Below, one piece after another: positions 61,681 to 64,000 of a stretch of DNA of 64,000 nt. Where the stretch lies: contig OY783192.1 of the NCBI GenBank assembly GCA_963678675.1, forward strand, positions 37,851,250-37,915,249. The letters run 5' to 3'. This DNA is from Xiphydria camelus. Its lineage: Eukaryota > Arthropoda > Insecta > Hymenoptera > Xiphydriidae. A program made the translations under genes and the position numbers. Position 1 is the first letter of the stretch. Every line of letters begins with the position of its first letter. The notes under the pieces were generated by a model. That model made no database searches and was not told the DNA's origin. It worked only from the letters and a program-made list of their open reading frames with translations.

Positions 61681-61842
61681 AGGTATTAATTTCTCATGGT
61701 TTTTGTTATTACTGTTATTTCCCGGCGGGTTTTACGTCAGAGCAATCCGAGTGGTTTCTTCGTTCTCGGTATCTCGTTTCGAAAAAATGCAATCCACGCA
61801 TATCCCGCTTCCCCCGTAACCGGAGACTCTTGTCCCGCGATA

Positions 61843-62350
61843 AGGGGACGTTCACATATGACGTCATGCAATTTTAGGCCTTTTTCGACATCCCCTTCTT
61901 CCTTTGTCAACAATTTTAACCCCCCACCCTCCTTCTGTAACGTTACAAGAATATGTGGGTATGTAATTATCTGTATTTTTAAAAAAATGTCTAATGTTTC
62001 GCATTTCTTTGAATTATTCTACCTGATCTACTTCTATTTTACTGCGATCCTATGGGAAAGTAAAACAAGGTATTAAATATCAATAATACACTAATTTGTT
62101 AATCTGTATTTATTTCAAAATAGCTTTGCAGCGTCTAGGATATTAGAACGTTGAGAAATAATGAACTACTGCAGCTTGTAAAAGAATGTTTCGCACGAAA
62201 AATGCAATTTTTAAAAGTAATATATCGTTTTATCTAAAACTTGTGATGTCATAAATACAACCACCCCTCCCGTTTCCTATGTCACATTTTGTCACAGTTT
62301 CGTGATCTCCTCCCTTCTCAAGGTGTGACGTAATATGTGAACAGTCCCTG
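61843..62350 (+). repeat. MITE family A, copy 2
   Basis: Ends GGGGACGTTCACATATGACG and TGTGACGTAATATGTGAACA with AGTCCCT beyond. Collinear with copy 1 at 1318-1834. It lies 160 bp past the POP1 stop, so it may be within the POP1 3' untranslated region. Confidence 0.85.
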
Positions 62351-64000
62351 AGGACGCATTCGCGAAGAGTGTCGATTGGAAATCATTTTGGAATCGAATC
62401 AAGAGAAAGACCATCGCAACTCATAGTAACAGCTTTATTCTCATAGGAAATTATCGTTTCTACAATGTAATTATTTTCATTTGCGGAAAAAGGATAGGGG
62501 CATCCGATCGATTTTCCTTTATTATCCTTACGAAATAACGTCTTGGGCTATCTTGCCTACCTCGCGATGTACCTCAGCGCATCTCCGTGGTCGTTATCCA
62601 AGAACTTTGACGATATTTCCACATCGCGGAGATTAATTTCAGCGTACAATCGTTTCGGTATTACATTTTACCGACTAAAAAGTAAAGCGCGTAATAAATA
62701 CGCAATCGGGAGTAAACGTCGATATCGTTTTGGTAATATCAACTACGAGCGTTTCGAGTCGGCGCGATATCGTAGAACCCAACGAAACTGCAATATTCTA
62801 CTCTACGGAATGTAAAATACGGTGTCACGGCACATTAAACCGCATTTAGCGCGTACGCGGAATTCGTCTCGATTTTATCGGTGCGCTCGTCGATAAGCAT
62901 TCCAATCTCAATGCCGTTGGCTAATTTCTTTCAAGTATCATACATTTATATCAACACACCTCGCACTGCTCAAGTTACACGATCAAGGCTATCGTTCGTT
63001 TGCAATTATTGATGTATTTCCACCATATCCTTGAGCCCGACGCAAAATGTCGTCATTAAGAACGCAGTTAAAACGGGAAATTGCGACAACCGCGAATTAT
63101 TCGCTGAAGAAATCAAAGCGAATTCGAAATGCTCTACGTTGCAAATAACGTGCAAACTTGAATCTAGTAAGGAAGATGAGAACGCGCGTCCTCCTTCTAT
63201 TTGAATTCGCACCAGCCAATTCCATCGCGACGCGTAAGTTATTTTCTTTGGGGTTCACTGAAATTTGTACAGAAGGTATCTCCCCCCACACAGCTCGCTA
63301 TTTAAGCGCAACTCGATAGATCTGTGATGCAAGAATATCCGATCGTTTCGTTTTCAATTCTTACGCGAGAATGTCTACATACACGTTAATAATACTGAGC
63401 TACCATAAGAGTTACAATACGCACAGCCCTAATTGCTTTATCATTCGTTTAGCTATTTGGTTGATACGAATATATCGTTATAATTACCGCGGATTGGCTA
63501 AACTCTCGAAAGCTTATCTCATTTGGGAAGAGGGGTCGCGATCGGTGTTCCGAGAAGACACGTGTCATTTTATTCCGGTCTGATTAATCATGTATAACGA
63601 AACACGGCGGGAATACTCGTGCAATCGTTAATTTAAAATTGTCGGTATACGTACGTCGATCAGAGGCGAAGCGAGGATGGGATCGGGATATCGTATAGAA
63701 TAATAATTCGGAGAGTTCATCGTTCGCGTGTATTCGTTACCAGCGCTTTACCCTAAAATCGGATATAAAATACGTGAAAATCCGTACCGATAAAAAGTCT
63801 TACCAGGATCCGTTCCGACCGCGAGTCGTCACTCCTTTCGCGTAAACGTATGAAAATATTCTTCGAACGAACGGGGTGGGCCGTTCGATCGTATAGCTTC
63901 CACGACTCCGAGAAAGCGTTGGAATCTTTGGCGTGAAATCAATTCGATCGCGCTTAGCTGAATTGTACCGGATCGAAGATTCAACTGCATCAGGATTAAT
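62351..64000. other. Right edge, no supported gene
   Basis: Only short frames. On the minus strand near 62555-62640 there is a tidy stretch reading EISSKFLDNDHGDALRYIAR before a stop. It could be a terminal exon of a gene outside the window, but I could not connect it to an acceptor in phase. Confidence 0.35.

Noticed and set aside
62555..62640. Possible terminal exon on the minus strand (EISSKFLDNDHGDALRYIAR)
   Set aside because: No acceptor in the right phase was found and no family was recognised, so it is noted but not annotated as a gene.

Overview
This is a eukaryotic, insect-type window. The genes have canonical GT-AG introns, many of them only 75-150 bp long. The proteins are recognisable animal orthologues, background base composition is moderate with CpG plentiful, and much of the space between and inside genes is short non-autonomous DNA transposons (MITEs). 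A piece of very AT-rich mitochondrial nad5 that reads correctly only in the invertebrate mitochondrial code is embedded in one repeat. Together these point to an insect, most likely a hymenopteran; the order is an inference.

Layout. (1) 5.4-12 kb: RIO kinase 1 (minus), TMEM223 (plus), and an unnamed insect two-pass membrane protein (minus). (2) 17.2-26.5 kb: ATF4/cryptocephal (minus), two coding exons separated by a 7.8 kb intron, with a strong upstream ORF that overlaps the main start codon out of frame, the classic ATF4 translational-control layout. (3) 29.2-37.2 kb: an ABCG1-like half transporter (plus) rebuilt from ten exons with consistent phase (590 codons). Every one of its larger introns carries transposon insertions, some nested three deep. 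(4) 41.1-41.9 kb: a secreted pro-protein (minus) with a C-terminal eight-cysteine domain laid out like trunk/PTTH cystine-knot ligands. (5) 45.5-52.7 kb: repeat-rich intergenic DNA with the mitochondrial insert and two large nested palindromes. (6) 54.0-61.7 kb: three co-oriented complete genes: scully/HSD17B10, ribokinase and POP1. The last 2.3 kb has only a repeat copy.

The genes do not form a pathway. They cover ribosome maturation (RIOK1), mitochondrial assembly and metabolism (TMEM223, scully), stress-induced transcription (ATF4), lipid export (ABCG), a possible secreted ligand, sugar phosphorylation (RBKS) and RNA processing (POP1). One chance-looking but notable pairing is scully, known in animals as a subunit of mitochondrial RNase P, next to POP1, the large subunit of nuclear RNase P/MRP.

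Repeats follow a recurring theme: a recent element with long, near-identical inverted arms sitting inside an older, diverged inverted-repeat element (about 13.2-14.0, 47.9-48.8 and 51.8-52.7 kb). No tRNA, rRNA or CRISPR array was recognised. Exon boundaries were read by eye from splice sites and reading-frame continuity, not from transcript data.
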